This document shows positions 41,910-50,852 of a stretch of DNA of 64,000 nt, one piece after another (the first letter of the stretch is position 1; every line of letters begins with the position of its first letter). The stretch is from assembly GCA_038252255.1 (NCBI GenBank), contig JBBSAM010000003.1, forward strand, positions 124,001-188,000, in the 5' to 3' direction. The notes under the pieces were generated by a model that saw only the letters and a program-made list of their open reading frames with translations, made no database searches and had not been told where the DNA came from. A program made the translations under genes and the position numbers. The stretch comes from Chersky-806 sp038252255 (GTDB lineage: Bacteria; Actinomycetota; Acidimicrobiia; IMCC26256; JAENVU01).

Positions 41910-44144
41910 ATGGGGGGAAAGCGGAAGGGGGCGCTGGTCGCGCTGGCGGTCGTCGTCGTCATGGTGGCCACCGCGTGCCACCCGATCTGGACCCCGAGGC
42001 ATGCCGGCCCCGGAGACCCGGCGCCTTCGGTTCGCGACGGGTTCGTGGCGTCGTCCTGGATGCGGGCGCGCCAGGACGACTACCTCCGGTTCGCGACCGC
42101 GCAGCTCTCGCCCGGGTCCATCACCAATGTGATCAACCACGCCGAGCGCGCCCGGCGCGATCACCGCTTCCGTTTCGACGCGGCCGCGGTGACCCCCGCG
42201 ACGTTCGCCGCGTCGTTCGACCGGATCGACCACTTCGTCGACACGGCCGACTTCGACCTGCTCTACCTGATGAACCTGTGGTTCGGGAACCGTGACCAGC
42301 TGACTCCGGAGCTGCGCCAGGCGATCGAGCAGCGGATGGTGGCGTTCAAGTACTGGTACACGGACCCGCAGCCGGCCGGGTACGTCGACAACCGGTACTA
42401 CTGGACCGAGAACCACTCGATGCTCTACCACGTCGAGGAGTACCTGGCCGGCCAGGCCTTCCCGGCGACCGTGTTCGGAGACGACGGCAAGCTCGGCACC
42501 GATCATCGGGCCCGGGCCGCGTCGTTCGTCGACACCTGGCTGAACGAGAAGGCCCGCTTCGGGTTCACCGAGTGGCACTCGGACGTCTACTACCAGAAGA
42601 CCGCAGACGCGCTCCTCACGTTCATCGAGTTCGCCGACGACCCGCCGCGCGTCGAGCGCGCGTCGATGGTGCTCGACCTGCTGCTCTTCGACCTCGCGCT
42701 GCATCTCCAACAGGGCAACAACGGTGCGACCCACGGTCGTTCGTACATGAAGGACAAGAGCGTGGCCGAGGACCAGGACGTCTTCGGGATGGCCAAGCTC
42801 CTCTTCGACGACACCTCACTCCCCTACCAGTCGGGTGGCGACGCGGGCGCAACCTTGTTCGCCCGGGCGCACCGCTACCGGCTCCCGTCCGTCCTCCTCC
42901 GGGTCGCGCACAGCAATGCGACCACGGTCGACATGGAGCGAATGGGAGTGCCGATCGATCCGCACGCGCCGGTCACACCGGATCCCCCCGCGCCGTACGG
43001 GTACACCTTCGACGACCCGGCCAACATCCCGTTCTGGTGGGAGCGCGGCGCGTTGACCGCGTGGCAGGTGGTGCCGACGACGATCGCCGAGCTGGACCGC
43101 TACAACCTGTGGGAGTCGGACTTCTTCAAGCCGTTCAAGCCACTCGCGGACATCGCCGGCGGCGACCCGGCGGTGGCCCGCACCCTCGCACAGGCGCTCG
43201 CGTCACAGATCTCGTTCGGACTGCTGAGCGAGGTGAACACGATCACCTACCGGAGCCCGAGCGTGATGCTGTCGACCGCTCAGTCGTGGCGCCCGGGTGA
43301 CTTCAGCGAGCAGGCGCACATCTCGCAAGCGACTCTGGACGAGCACGCGATCGTCTTTACGACCCAACCGAAGAACGAGCCGCAGACGGGGACGGAGTGG
43401 CCCGACAGCGACGGCTACTGGACCGGGACGGGTTCGCTCCCGCGCGCGGCCCAGCACGGTGCCGTGTCGATGAGCCTCTACGCGCCGAACTTCGCGCCGA
43501 GTGGTCCACCGCTCGACGCGTTCAGCTATCTCCCGTACACCCACGCGTACTTCCCCCAGGAGCGATTCGACGAGGTGGTCCAGGCCGGCGGCTGGACGTT
43601 CGGTCGGCGCGGCGAGGGGTACGTCGCGCTGTGGTCGTGGCGGCCGACGCACTGGCGCACCTATGACGACCCGGGCATCTTCACCCACGGGCTCACCCGC
43701 TCGTTCGACCTGGTGGCCGACGGCGGGTCGGACGACACGTGGATCACGCAGGTCGGCGACCGTGCCACGTTCGGCTCGTTCACCGACTTCCGCAACGCAG
43801 TGCTGGGCCGCCCGGTGCAGGTCGCGCCCCGACCCGCGACGGCCGCCGGGCTGCCCGGGGGCTTCGACGTCGCGTGGGACTCGCCGACCGAGGGCCCGTT
43901 GACGTTCGGCACGACCGCGCCGCTCACGGTGAAGGGCGCGGTCACACCGATCGACAGCTACCCGCGCTACGACAACCCGTGGAGCCACACGCCGTTCGAC
44001 TCACCCGTGGTGAAGATCGCCGACGGCGACAGTGCGGTCGTGCTCGACTTCGCCACCGGGCACCGGATCGTCAAGGCCCGGCACCAGGACGGCGACCGCC
44101 GTGACCACCACTCCGGCGACTCCCATGACCGCCCGAGGCGATGA
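41910..44144 (+). CDS. Large lipoprotein of unknown function, possible glycan-active toroid
   Basis: A 744-residue lipoprotein with signal MGGKRKGALVALAVVVVMVA and lipidated Cys23 in ATAC. The N-terminal 400 residues are helical with the motif YWTENHSMLYH and later EWHSDVYYQKTADAL, resembling alpha/alpha-toroid polysaccharide lyases. The C-terminal 300 residues are beta-rich (SYLPYTHAYFPQERFDEVVQ, GGWTFGRRGEGYVALWSW), again like lyase sandwich domains. I do not recognise a named family, and no lyase catalytic set can be assigned. It is divergent from the OYE-first operon and overlaps the following SDR gene by 4 bp. Confidence 0.72.
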   Translation: MGGKRKGALVALAVVVVMVATACHPIWTPRHAGPGDPAPSVRDGFVASSWMRARQDDYLRFATAQLSPGSITNVINHAERARRDHRFRFDAAAVTPATFAASFDRIDHFVDTADFDLLYLMNLWFGNRDQLTPELRQAIEQRMVAFKYWYTDPQPAGYVDNRYYWTENHSMLYHVEEYLAGQAFPATVFGDDGKLGTDHRARAASFVDTWLNEKARFGFTEWHSDVYYQKTADALLTFIEFADDPPRVERASMVLDLLLFDLALHLQQGNNGATHGRSYMKDKSVAEDQDVFGMAKLLFDDTSLPYQSGGDAGATLFARAHRYRLPSVLLRVAHSNATTVDMERMGVPIDPHAPVTPDPPAPYGYTFDDPANIPFWWERGALTAWQVVPTTIAELDRYNLWESDFFKPFKPLADIAGGDPAVARTLAQALASQISFGLLSEVNTITYRSPSVMLSTAQSWRPGDFSEQAHISQATLDEHAIVFTTQPKNEPQTGTEWPDSDGYWTGTGSLPRAAQHGAVSMSLYAPNFAPSGPPLDAFSYLPYTHAYFPQERFDEVVQAGGWTFGRRGEGYVALWSWRPTHWRTYDDPGIFTHGLTRSFDLVADGGSDDTWITQVGDRATFGSFTDFRNAVLGRPVQVAPRPATAAGLPGGFDVAWDSPTEGPLTFGTTAPLTVKGAVTPIDSYPRYDNPWSHTPFDSPVVKIADGDSAVVLDFATGHRIVKARHQDGDRRDHHSGDSHDRPRR

Positions 44145-44914
44145 ACGACCAGGCGCTCGCGGGTCGGGTGATCATCGTGACGGGCGCATCGCGGGGCATC
44201 GGGAAGGGACTGGCCATCGGGTTCGCCGCGCAGGGAGCGACCGTGGTGTGCGCAGCCCGCTCGGCCCGCGGCACGGCCACCGGGCTCCCGGGCACGATCG
44301 ACGAGACGGTCGACACGATCGCCGACGCGGGCGGTCAGGCCATCGCGGTGCGCTGCGACATCGGGGTCGAGCGTGATCTCCACGAGCTCGTTGACCGGAC
44401 GATCACCGAGTACGGCCGCGTCGACTCGCTCATGAACAACGCGATGGCACCGACGCGGGCGTCCTTCGACGCGTCCACCGTCGACCTGTGGGACGAGTCC
44501 ATGCGGGTCAACGTTCGGAGCCTGTTCCTGCTGGCCAAGCTGGTCGAGCCGCACATGACGGCGCAGGGCGGCGGGAGCATCGTCAACATGTCGTCGCACG
44601 GAGCGGACCATGCGGTCACGCAGTTCATGCCACCGGGCTACGTGACCTATTCGGTGGCGAAGGCGGCGATGGAGCGCTTCTCTACCGCGCTGGCACCCGA
44701 GCTCGTCGAACGTGGCATCACGGTCAACGCGTTACGCCCCGGCGCCGTGAAGACGGAGCTCACCACGCTCGAGTTCGGCGAAGACCACGACTGGTCCGGT
44801 TGGGCCGGGCCGGAAGCCGTCGTGCCCGCGGCGACGTTCCTCGCGCAACAGATCGCGACGGACTTCACCGGTCGGATCGTCGACGCGCCGGGTTACGGGA
44901 TCAGCTGGCCCTAA
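44141..44914 (+). CDS. Short-chain dehydrogenase/reductase
   Basis: A 257-residue classical SDR with the cofactor motif TGASRGIGKG, NNAMAP, a Ser in MSSHG and the catalytic Tyr-x3-Lys in YVTYSVAKAAMERFS. Before the catalytic Ser it has the usual structural Asn. ARSARG after strand beta-2 favours NADP(H). It is translationally coupled to the large lipoprotein gene (ATGA), which ties it to the carbohydrate island, where it may oxidise a sugar hydroxyl. Confidence 0.9.
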   Translation: MNDQALAGRVIIVTGASRGIGKGLAIGFAAQGATVVCAARSARGTATGLPGTIDETVDTIADAGGQAIAVRCDIGVERDLHELVDRTITEYGRVDSLMNNAMAPTRASFDASTVDLWDESMRVNVRSLFLLAKLVEPHMTAQGGGSIVNMSSHGADHAVTQFMPPGYVTYSVAKAAMERFSTALAPELVERGITVNALRPGAVKTELTTLEFGEDHDWSGWAGPEAVVPAATFLAQQIATDFTGRIVDAPGYGISWP

Positions 44915-44962
44915 CCGCTCGATGCCTGCAATCACTCGGGCGGCGGGTCTCTCAGCGGACAT

Positions 44963-44984
44963 TCAGATTGCCGCGGCAATCTGA
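44963..44984. promoter_or_regulatory. 22-bp perfect palindrome before the PDZ protein gene
   Basis: The 20-bp core CAGATTGCCGCGGCAATCTG (44964-44983) is flanked by one more T/A pair. It ends 24 nt before ATG 45009 and shares CAGAT-NN-CCGCGG-NN-ATCTG with the palindrome at 22900-22919. A role in ending transcription of the SDR gene is also possible, but there is no T-tract. Confidence 0.65.
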
Positions 44985-45008
44985 GCGCCCGAACGGGAGG
45001 AACGAACG

Positions 45009-45824
45009 ATGAACGACGAGCCCCAGAACGAACCCACCGATCCGGCTGGTGTACCCACCGACCCGGTTGGTGTCCCGAGTGACGCAGCCGCGGCAGCTGG
45101 TGAAGGTCCCCCACCCTGGCAGCAGAGCGCCGAGCCCACCGTCCCGGTCGAGCCCGTGGCCAACCCGCTCGCATCGACCGCGCCGACTCCGCCGAGCAAG
45201 CCGCCGCGATCCGGCGTCCTGCTGCCGGTCTGGGCACTCGTGACGGTCGCCGCGTTGCTCGTGTTCGGTCTCGGCCTCCTCGGTGGCTGGGCGATCGCAT
45301 CGCGCCACGACGATCACCGGGAGGCCGTCTCGTCCGGGGACATGCGCCAGCTGGCCCCGTTCGGCGGCCAGGCCGGCCCGGGCAACGGTCGCGACGCGGA
45401 CCGTTGGGACAACGGGAACGGGAACGGGAACGGGAACGGGAACGGGAACGGGAACGGGAACGGGAACGGCAACGGCAACAACGGGAACGGAGGTGGCTCC
45501 ACCTCCGGTACGACCGCATACCTCGGCGTCGTGCCACAGGACTCCGCCAACCCCGCGGGCGCCGCGGTCGTGCAGGTCGCACCGTCGAGCCCCGCGTCAC
45601 GCGCCGGTCTTGCTAGTGGTGACGTGATCACCGCGGTCGACAAGAACGCCGTGAGCAGCGCGGCGCAGCTGACCCAACGGGTTCACGCGCTCAAGATCGG
45701 CGACAAGGTGACCGTGACCTACACGCGCGGCGGCACCAGCAAGACCGTCGACGTCACGCTCGCCCGCCGGCCTCAGCTCGGACAGATTCCCGTTCCGAAC
45801 ACGACTCCCCAATCCGAGTTCTAG
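45009..45824 (+). CDS. Membrane-anchored PDZ domain protein with Asn-Gly repeat linker
   Basis: A 271-residue protein: a Pro-rich cytosolic N-terminus (1-68), one membrane helix (about 70-95), a linker with a long run of Asn-Gly dipeptides (about 134-158), and a C-terminal extracytoplasmic PDZ domain (AYLGVVPQ, SPASRAGLASGDVITAVD, LARRPQ). There is no HtrA protease domain, so it is a PDZ module on a stalk, perhaps binding exported C-termini. GGGAGG lies upstream of ATG 45009, and a 22-bp palindrome precedes it. Confidence 0.85.
   Translation: MNDEPQNEPTDPAGVPTDPVGVPSDAAAAAGEGPPPWQQSAEPTVPVEPVANPLASTAPTPPSKPPRSGVLLPVWALVTVAALLVFGLGLLGGWAIASRHDDHREAVSSGDMRQLAPFGGQAGPGNGRDADRWDNGNGNGNGNGNGNGNGNGNGNGNNGNGGGSTSGTTAYLGVVPQDSANPAGAAVVQVAPSSPASRAGLASGDVITAVDKNAVSSAAQLTQRVHALKIGDKVTVTYTRGGTSKTVDVTLARRPQLGQIPVPNTTPQSEF
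45411..45489 (+). repeat. In-frame hexanucleotide tandem repeat (AACGGG)n
   Basis: An uninterrupted run of AACGGG units, then AACGGC variants, encodes the Asn-Gly stalk of the PDZ protein. Slippage by whole 6-bp units keeps the frame, so the stalk length can vary between strains without loss of the protein. No other simple repeat of this length was noticed in the window. Confidence 0.9.
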
Positions 45825-45850
45825 ACCGGGCGTCGCGCCCAGGCTGACTA

Positions 45851-45891
45851 CGATCGTGCGGCCGGCACCCGTGGTGCCGGCCGGACGATCG
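45851..45891 (+). promoter_or_regulatory. Strong hairpin next to a ribosome binding site
   Basis: An 18-bp stem with one mismatch (45851-45868 with 45874-45891) closes a CCGTG loop. Its last base is the first G of GGAGG, the ribosome binding site of the GTG at 45903. It may terminate transcription of the PDZ gene, or it may affect translation of the next gene. There is no T-tract. Confidence 0.6.
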
Positions 45892-45902
45892 GAGGCGGCG
45901 CG

Positions 45903-46385
45903 GTGGAGCCCGAAGTTCGCGAGGCGGTCGACTACCTCGCGGTGCGCCGCCTGCAGGACGCGTACGCCGACGTCGTGACCCGGCGGGCGTGGGCGGAGCT
46001 CCACGAGATGTTCCGGCCGGACGCCGAGCTCGTCCTCGATACCCGTCAGGGTGAGCCGCGCTCCTTTGTCGGGCCGGCGGCGATCGGCGAGTTCATCGAC
46101 GCGTCGATCGCCCGCTTCGAGTACTTCCAGTTCGTGGTGCTCGGGACCCGGGTCGTGGTGGGGTCCGACGATCCGGATCGCGCCACCGCGAGGTTGTACA
46201 TGTGCGAGCTCCGCCAGACCGCGGTCGACGGTCGGCAGTCCGTCGCGTACGGCGTGTATCACGACCAGTACGTCCGGTTCGAGAGCCGGTGGTGGTTCGC
46301 GCACCGCCAGTACCACTCTCTCGCGCGGACAGCCCCCGACCTCGCCGTCTTCCCCTTCCCCGACGTGACGCCCGGCCCCACGTAG
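45903..46385 (+). CDS. NTF2-like / SnoaL-like domain protein
   Basis: A 160-residue protein of the nuclear transport factor 2 fold: a helical start VDYLAVRRLQDAYADVVTRRAWAEL, FRPDAELVLDTR, GPAAIGEFIDASIARFEYFQF and a curved-sheet end FESRWWFAHRQYHSLAR. Members include small isomerases, dehydratases and binding proteins; no catalytic residues can be fixed here. It starts with GTG behind GGAGG and a strong hairpin. Confidence 0.82.
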   Translation: MEPEVREAVDYLAVRRLQDAYADVVTRRAWAELHEMFRPDAELVLDTRQGEPRSFVGPAAIGEFIDASIARFEYFQFVVLGTRVVVGSDDPDRATARLYMCELRQTAVDGRQSVAYGVYHDQYVRFESRWWFAHRQYHSLARTAPDLAVFPFPDVTPGPT

Positions 46386-46478
46386 CGCGTCCGTCAGCCC
46401 GCCACTCGCATGGTGGGGAGCGCGAACCGGGTAGGCCACGGCGGTACATTCGCTCGCGGGCCACCCCGGAGACCGCCA

Positions 46479-47711
46479 ATGGTCATCACGATGCCGCAGC
46501 TCGGCGAGACCGTCACCGAAGGCACGATCGTCCAGTGGCACAAGGCGATCGGCGACGAGGTGGCCGAGGACGACGTCCTGTTCGACGTCTCCACCGACAA
46601 GGTGGACAGCGAGGTGCCGTCACCCACGGCCGGGATCCTGCGCGAGATCCTGGTGCAGGAAGGCGAGACGGTGCCGGTCGGGACGGCGCTCGCGGTCGTC
46701 ATGCCCGCCGGTGCCGAGGCCGAGCCCGTCGCGTCGACTGCGGGTATTGACGCCGGGCCCGCACCGGCGACGACCGGGACGGCGCCCTCGCCACCCGCGA
46801 CCTCGACCCGCACGGTGCTCGAGTCCACCGCGCGTCACGTCGGTCCCGGGGCCCACGTGACCCGCGACGACGTGACCGGCCGCCTCGCGGCGCGGGCTCG
46901 ACCGCTGGCCCGCCCCGCGCCGCTCGGGGCCGCAGCGCCGGAACGCCGCGCGCAGCAGCCGAGCGCGGAGGCCCGAGCGGGCGAGCACGATGACGTCGAG
47001 CCCTTCAGTCCGATCCGCCGGCGCACCGCCGAGCACATGCTCCGCTCGCTAACCACCGCCGCCCACACGCTGGTCGTCATGGAGGTGGACTACTCGGCCG
47101 TCGAACGCGCCCGCCTCGCGGCACGGGACGGATTCAGCGTGGAGCACGGTTTCGGGCTGACGTATCTCCCGTTCGTCGCGCGTGCCGTCGTCGATGCGAT
47201 CGGCCAGTTCCCGCGGGTCAACGCGAGCGTGGGCAACGACGAGCTGGTCGTGCACCGCGAGCTCAACCTCGGAATTGCGGTGGACCTGGAGTTCGAAGGC
47301 CTGGTCGTTCCGGTCATCCGCGACGCAGACCTGCTCCGGCTCGGCGCGCTGGCTCTCGCGATGCACGAGCACGCGACTGCCGCCCGAGCGCGGCGGCTGA
47401 GCCCCGACGACGTCGCCGGCGGCACGTTCACCCTCACGAACGCCGGCGGGTACGGGACGCTGCTCACGGCGCCGATCATCAGCCAGCCGCAGGTGGCGAT
47501 CATCTCGACCGACGGCATCGCGATGCGGCCGGTGGCCGTGCCGATGACGGGCGCGGACACGGGCGCGGAATACGGCATCGCCGTGCACCCGATCGGCAAC
47601 CTCGCACTGTCGTTCGACCATCGCGCGTTCGACGGCGCCTACGCGTCCGCGTTCCTCCAGCGCGTCGTTCACCTCCTGGGCACGCTCGACTGGGAGCAGG
47701 AGCTGCTGTGA
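46479..47711 (+). CDS. Dihydrolipoamide acyltransferase (E2) of a 2-oxoacid dehydrogenase
   Basis: A 410-residue E2 subunit: lipoyl domain with Lys41 in DVSTDKVDSEVPSP, a shortened peripheral-subunit-binding domain (TARHVGPGAHVTRDDVTGRL), and a catalytic domain ending in SFDHRAFDGAYASAFL with the active-site His and Asp. ATG 46479 has GGAG upstream. It overlaps the E1 gene by 4 bp. Only one lipoyl domain is present. With the fused E1 next to it, a branched-chain 2-oxoacid dehydrogenase is likely. No E3 gene is nearby. Confidence 0.92.
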   Translation: MVITMPQLGETVTEGTIVQWHKAIGDEVAEDDVLFDVSTDKVDSEVPSPTAGILREILVQEGETVPVGTALAVVMPAGAEAEPVASTAGIDAGPAPATTGTAPSPPATSTRTVLESTARHVGPGAHVTRDDVTGRLAARARPLARPAPLGAAAPERRAQQPSAEARAGEHDDVEPFSPIRRRTAEHMLRSLTTAAHTLVVMEVDYSAVERARLAARDGFSVEHGFGLTYLPFVARAVVDAIGQFPRVNASVGNDELVVHRELNLGIAVDLEFEGLVVPVIRDADLLRLGALALAMHEHATAARARRLSPDDVAGGTFTLTNAGGYGTLLTAPIISQPQVAIISTDGIAMRPVAVPMTGADTGAEYGIAVHPIGNLALSFDHRAFDGAYASAFLQRVVHLLGTLDWEQELL

Positions 47712-49810
47712 CCACGTCGGAGCGAACCGGTTCGGTACCGGCGACGGTGACGCGCGACGAGGCCGTCGCGGACTTTCGCCTCGCGTGCATCTCGCGGGCG
47801 CTCGACGACCGTGAGATCACGTTGCAGAAGCAGACCCGGGTCTTCTTCCAGATCTCCGGGGCCGGTCACGAAGCGCTGCTGCTCGGTCTCGCGCGGGAGC
47901 TACGGGCGGGCTACGACTGGTTCTTCCCCTACTACCGGGACCAGGCGTTGATGCTCGGACTCGGCATCAGTGCGGAGACGATCCTGCTCCAGGCGGTCGG
48001 GAGCGCCGACGATCCCGCGTCGGGCGGCCGGCAGATGCCCGCGCACTGGGGATACGCGGCCGAGAACGTGATGACGCAGTCGAGCCCGACCGGAAGCCAG
48101 TGCCTCCCTGCGGTCGGTTGCGCGGAAGCCGCCCGCTACATCTCGCGGCGTCCCGATCTTCCCGGGTGCGCCGCCCACGGTGACGAGCTGACGTACGTGT
48201 CGATCGGCGAGGGTGCAACGTCAGAAGGCGAATTCTGGGAGAGCCTGAACACGGCGTGCACGCTCCACCTCCCGGTGCTCTACGTGATCGCGGACAACGG
48301 CTATGCCATCTCGGTGCCGTCGATCGACCAGGCTCCGGCACCCATCAACGAGCTGGTGAGCGGATTTCGCGGGCTCGATGTGCACGTGGTGGACGGCTGC
48401 GACTACTTCGCAGTGCGCGAGCTCGCGGCCCACGCCGTTCCCCGGGTGCGCGCCGGCGTCGGACCCGCGCTGATCCACGCCCGGGTGACCCGGCCGTACT
48501 CGCATTCCGCGGCCGACACCCAGAGCAAGTACCGCTCGAGTGAGGAGCTGGCCGACGAAGCCGCCCACGATCCCCTGCTCACGATGGCGCGCGAGCTCGT
48601 CGGCGCCGGCTTCCTCACCGCGGAGGAAGCGGACACCTGCTGGAGCGATGCGGTCGCGACCGTGGCCGACGCCGCCCGGGCCGCGCTCGCCGCCGCGCGC
48701 CCCGATCCCATCTCGGTCGCCGACCACGTGACGGACCTCCCGGACATCGTCGAGGACGTCACGCTGCTGCGCGACGAGTCGGACGGGGATCCGCTCATGC
48801 TCGGCGAGAGCATCAACCGCACGTTGCACGAAGTGATGGCGGACGACGAGCGGGTGCGGGTCTTCGGCGAGGACGTCGCCGACGCGCGCGAAGCGCTGCT
48901 CGCCGACGTGGAAGGCAAAGGCGGGGTCTTCGGCACCACTCACGGCCTGCAGCGGGCCTTCGGTCTGGCCCGCTGCTACAACTCGCCGCTCGCCGAGTCG
49001 AACATCATCGGCCGGGCTGTCGGCCAGGCGCTGCGCGGTCTGCGGCCGGCGCCGGAGATCCAGTTCTTCGACTACATCTGGCCCGCGATGCAACAGCTCA
49101 AGAGCGAGGCCGCGACGATCCGGTGGCGGTCCAACGGCGCGTTCACCGTGCCGATGGTCGTGCGCGTGCCGATCGGCGGATATCTCCAGGGTGGCTCGAT
49201 CTGGCATTCGCAGTCAGGTGAGTCGATCTTTGCGCACGTACCCGGGCTGCTCATCGCGTTCCCGTCCCGGGCGAGTGACGCGGTCGGTCTGCTCCGCACC
49301 GCATTCCGTTGCTCGGATCCCGTCCTGTTCCTCGAGCACAAGCACCTGCTGCGCCAGCCCTACGCGCGTGATCGCTTCCCGCCATCGGGCTACCTCGTGC
49401 CATTCGGCCGGGGCGCGATCCGGCGTCCTGGCCGCGACCTCACGATCGTCACCTGGGGAGCAACGGTCCAGAAGTCGATCGAAGCCGCGACGCGCGTGCA
49501 CGACGAGCTCGATCGGGAGATCGAGATCTTGGACCTGCGCTCCCTCGTCCCGTGGGACCGGGACCTCGTCGCGGACTCCGTGCGGCGCACCGGCCGCCTG
49601 CTCGTCGTCCACGAAGACGTCCTCACGTGCGGCTTCGGCGCCGAGGTCGCGGCGTGGGCCGCGGACGAGCTCTTCACCGACCTGCGTGCCCCGATCCGCC
49701 GGGTCGCCGCCCTCGACACCCACGTTGCGTACGAGCCGACCCTCGAGGCTGCGATCCTGCCGCAGGTCGACGACATCACCGCGGCGGCCGCGAACCTCCT
49801 GACCCTCTGA
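47708..49810 (+). CDS. Fused E1 alpha/beta of a branched-chain 2-oxoacid dehydrogenase
   Basis: A 700-residue thiamine-diphosphate enzyme that joins both E1 subunits. Residues 1-340 are E1 alpha, with the ThDP/Mg loop GEGATSEGEFWESLN and IADNGYAIS; residues 355-700 are E1 beta (INRTLHEVMADDERVRVFGEDV, FFDYIWPAMQQLKSEA, LEHKHLLRQPY). The alpha part is closer to branched-chain E1 than to pyruvate E1 by its QKQTRVFFQISGAGHEA start. It begins with GTG, overlapping the E2 stop by 4 bp. A fused E1 of this kind would ensure equal amounts of both chains. Confidence 0.92.
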   Translation: MTTSERTGSVPATVTRDEAVADFRLACISRALDDREITLQKQTRVFFQISGAGHEALLLGLARELRAGYDWFFPYYRDQALMLGLGISAETILLQAVGSADDPASGGRQMPAHWGYAAENVMTQSSPTGSQCLPAVGCAEAARYISRRPDLPGCAAHGDELTYVSIGEGATSEGEFWESLNTACTLHLPVLYVIADNGYAISVPSIDQAPAPINELVSGFRGLDVHVVDGCDYFAVRELAAHAVPRVRAGVGPALIHARVTRPYSHSAADTQSKYRSSEELADEAAHDPLLTMARELVGAGFLTAEEADTCWSDAVATVADAARAALAAARPDPISVADHVTDLPDIVEDVTLLRDESDGDPLMLGESINRTLHEVMADDERVRVFGEDVADAREALLADVEGKGGVFGTTHGLQRAFGLARCYNSPLAESNIIGRAVGQALRGLRPAPEIQFFDYIWPAMQQLKSEAATIRWRSNGAFTVPMVVRVPIGGYLQGGSIWHSQSGESIFAHVPGLLIAFPSRASDAVGLLRTAFRCSDPVLFLEHKHLLRQPYARDRFPPSGYLVPFGRGAIRRPGRDLTIVTWGATVQKSIEAATRVHDELDREIEILDLRSLVPWDRDLVADSVRRTGRLLVVHEDVLTCGFGAEVAAWAADELFTDLRAPIRRVAALDTHVAYEPTLEAAILPQVDDITAAAANLLTL

Positions 49811-49892
49811 TCCGCCGCACAGCGGCGCCGCGGTCCCCGCCGTTACGCGAGACTGCGCGAACACAGAACGCGAGCCGCCGGAGGATGCAGGC

Positions 49893-50282
49893 ATGGACGT
49901 ACGTTCGATCGAGCAGGTTGCACCGGTCGTGGAGCACAACGGCACCGTGCCCGTCTGGTGGCTGGTCGGCGCCCGCGAGATGAAGGAGATCACGGACGGC
50001 GGCTACCTCGAGCTCGCAAACGAGTTCGAGGTGCCCGGCGGATCATCCGTCTACCCGCACTCGCACCCGACCCATGAGTTCTATTACGTCACCTCGGGCC
50101 GCGGCGTCATGACCGTCGGCGACGAGGAACGCGAGATCGCGCAGGGCGACCTCGTCTACATCCCGCCGGACACGGTCCACAGCCTGAGCCCCATCAGTGA
50201 CACCGCGCCGATCCACTGCTTCTGCTTCGCAGTCGGTGTGAAGGGTGCGCCACCGATCGACTACACCACGCACGAGGACTGA
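49893..50282 (+). CDS. Cupin domain protein
   Basis: A 129-residue single-domain cupin. Motif 1 is YPHSHPTHEFYYVTSGRGVM, with two His and one Glu as metal ligands; motif 2 is LVYIPPDTVHSLSP, with the third His. A divalent metal and a small organic acid or amino acid derivative are likely, but the reaction is unknown. GGAGG lies 9 nt before ATG 49893. Confidence 0.87.
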   Translation: MDVRSIEQVAPVVEHNGTVPVWWLVGAREMKEITDGGYLELANEFEVPGGSSVYPHSHPTHEFYYVTSGRGVMTVGDEEREIAQGDLVYIPPDTVHSLSPISDTAPIHCFCFAVGVKGAPPIDYTTHED

Positions 50283-50288
50283 GGAGCC

Positions 50289-50852
50289 TCAGCCGGTTGC
50301 GCCGAAGTCGACGTCGGCAGTCGCCACCGCGCCGCCGGATCGCCCCGGTGCTGCAGAGAAGCGCCAGTAGCTGTTGGTGTGGGCAATGACCTGCTCGGCG
50401 TTCAGGGGTAGCCCGTACTGGCTGGGATCGTCGGTCGTGTGCGCGTCCGCGACCAGCGTGGCGTCGTAGCCGCGAACGAGCGCACCGTGCAGCGTGCTCC
50501 GGATGCATTCGTCGGTCTGCGCGCCCGCCACGACGAGGTGTCCCACCTTCCGTTCGGCGAGGAGCGTCTCGAGGTCCGTCTCCTCGAACGAGTCGCCGAA
50601 ACGCTTGTGGACCAGCGGTTCCGAGCTCTCCCGCTGCAGCTCGTCGACGTACTGCCAGCCTTCGGAACCCTTGAGCAGCCCTTCGCCTTCGTGCTGGACC
50701 CAGATCACGGGGGTAGCAGAGCTGCGAGCCCGTTGCAGCAGCGCGTTGATGTTGGCGATCACAGCTTCGCGGTCGTGAGCGTGGGCCACGACATCTCGCT
50801 GCACGTCGACGATCAGAAGGGCGGTGTTGGGGCGGTCAGGGAGCGAGGTCAC
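50289..50852 (-). CDS. Isochorismatase-like cysteine hydrolase
   Basis: A 187-residue hydrolase of the isochorismatase/nicotinamidase superfamily with the catalytic triad Asp16 (LLIVDVQRD), Lys83 (VHKRFGDSF) and Cys116 (GAQTDECIRSTLHGA). It should hydrolyse an amide or ester; nicotinamidase metal ligands are not all present. The start is GTG 50852. It converges on the cupin gene with a 6-bp gap. Confidence 0.88.
   Translation of the reverse strand: MTSLPDRPNTALLIVDVQRDVVAHAHDREAVIANINALLQRARSSATPVIWVQHEGEGLLKGSEGWQYVDELQRESSEPLVHKRFGDSFEETDLETLLAERKVGHLVVAGAQTDECIRSTLHGALVRGYDATLVADAHTTDDPSQYGLPLNAEQVIAHTNSYWRFSAAPGRSGGAVATADVDFGATG

Noticed and set aside
45411..45489. CRISPR-like array
   Set aside because: The units are 6 bp with no spacers and lie inside a coding frame; it is a simple sequence repeat.
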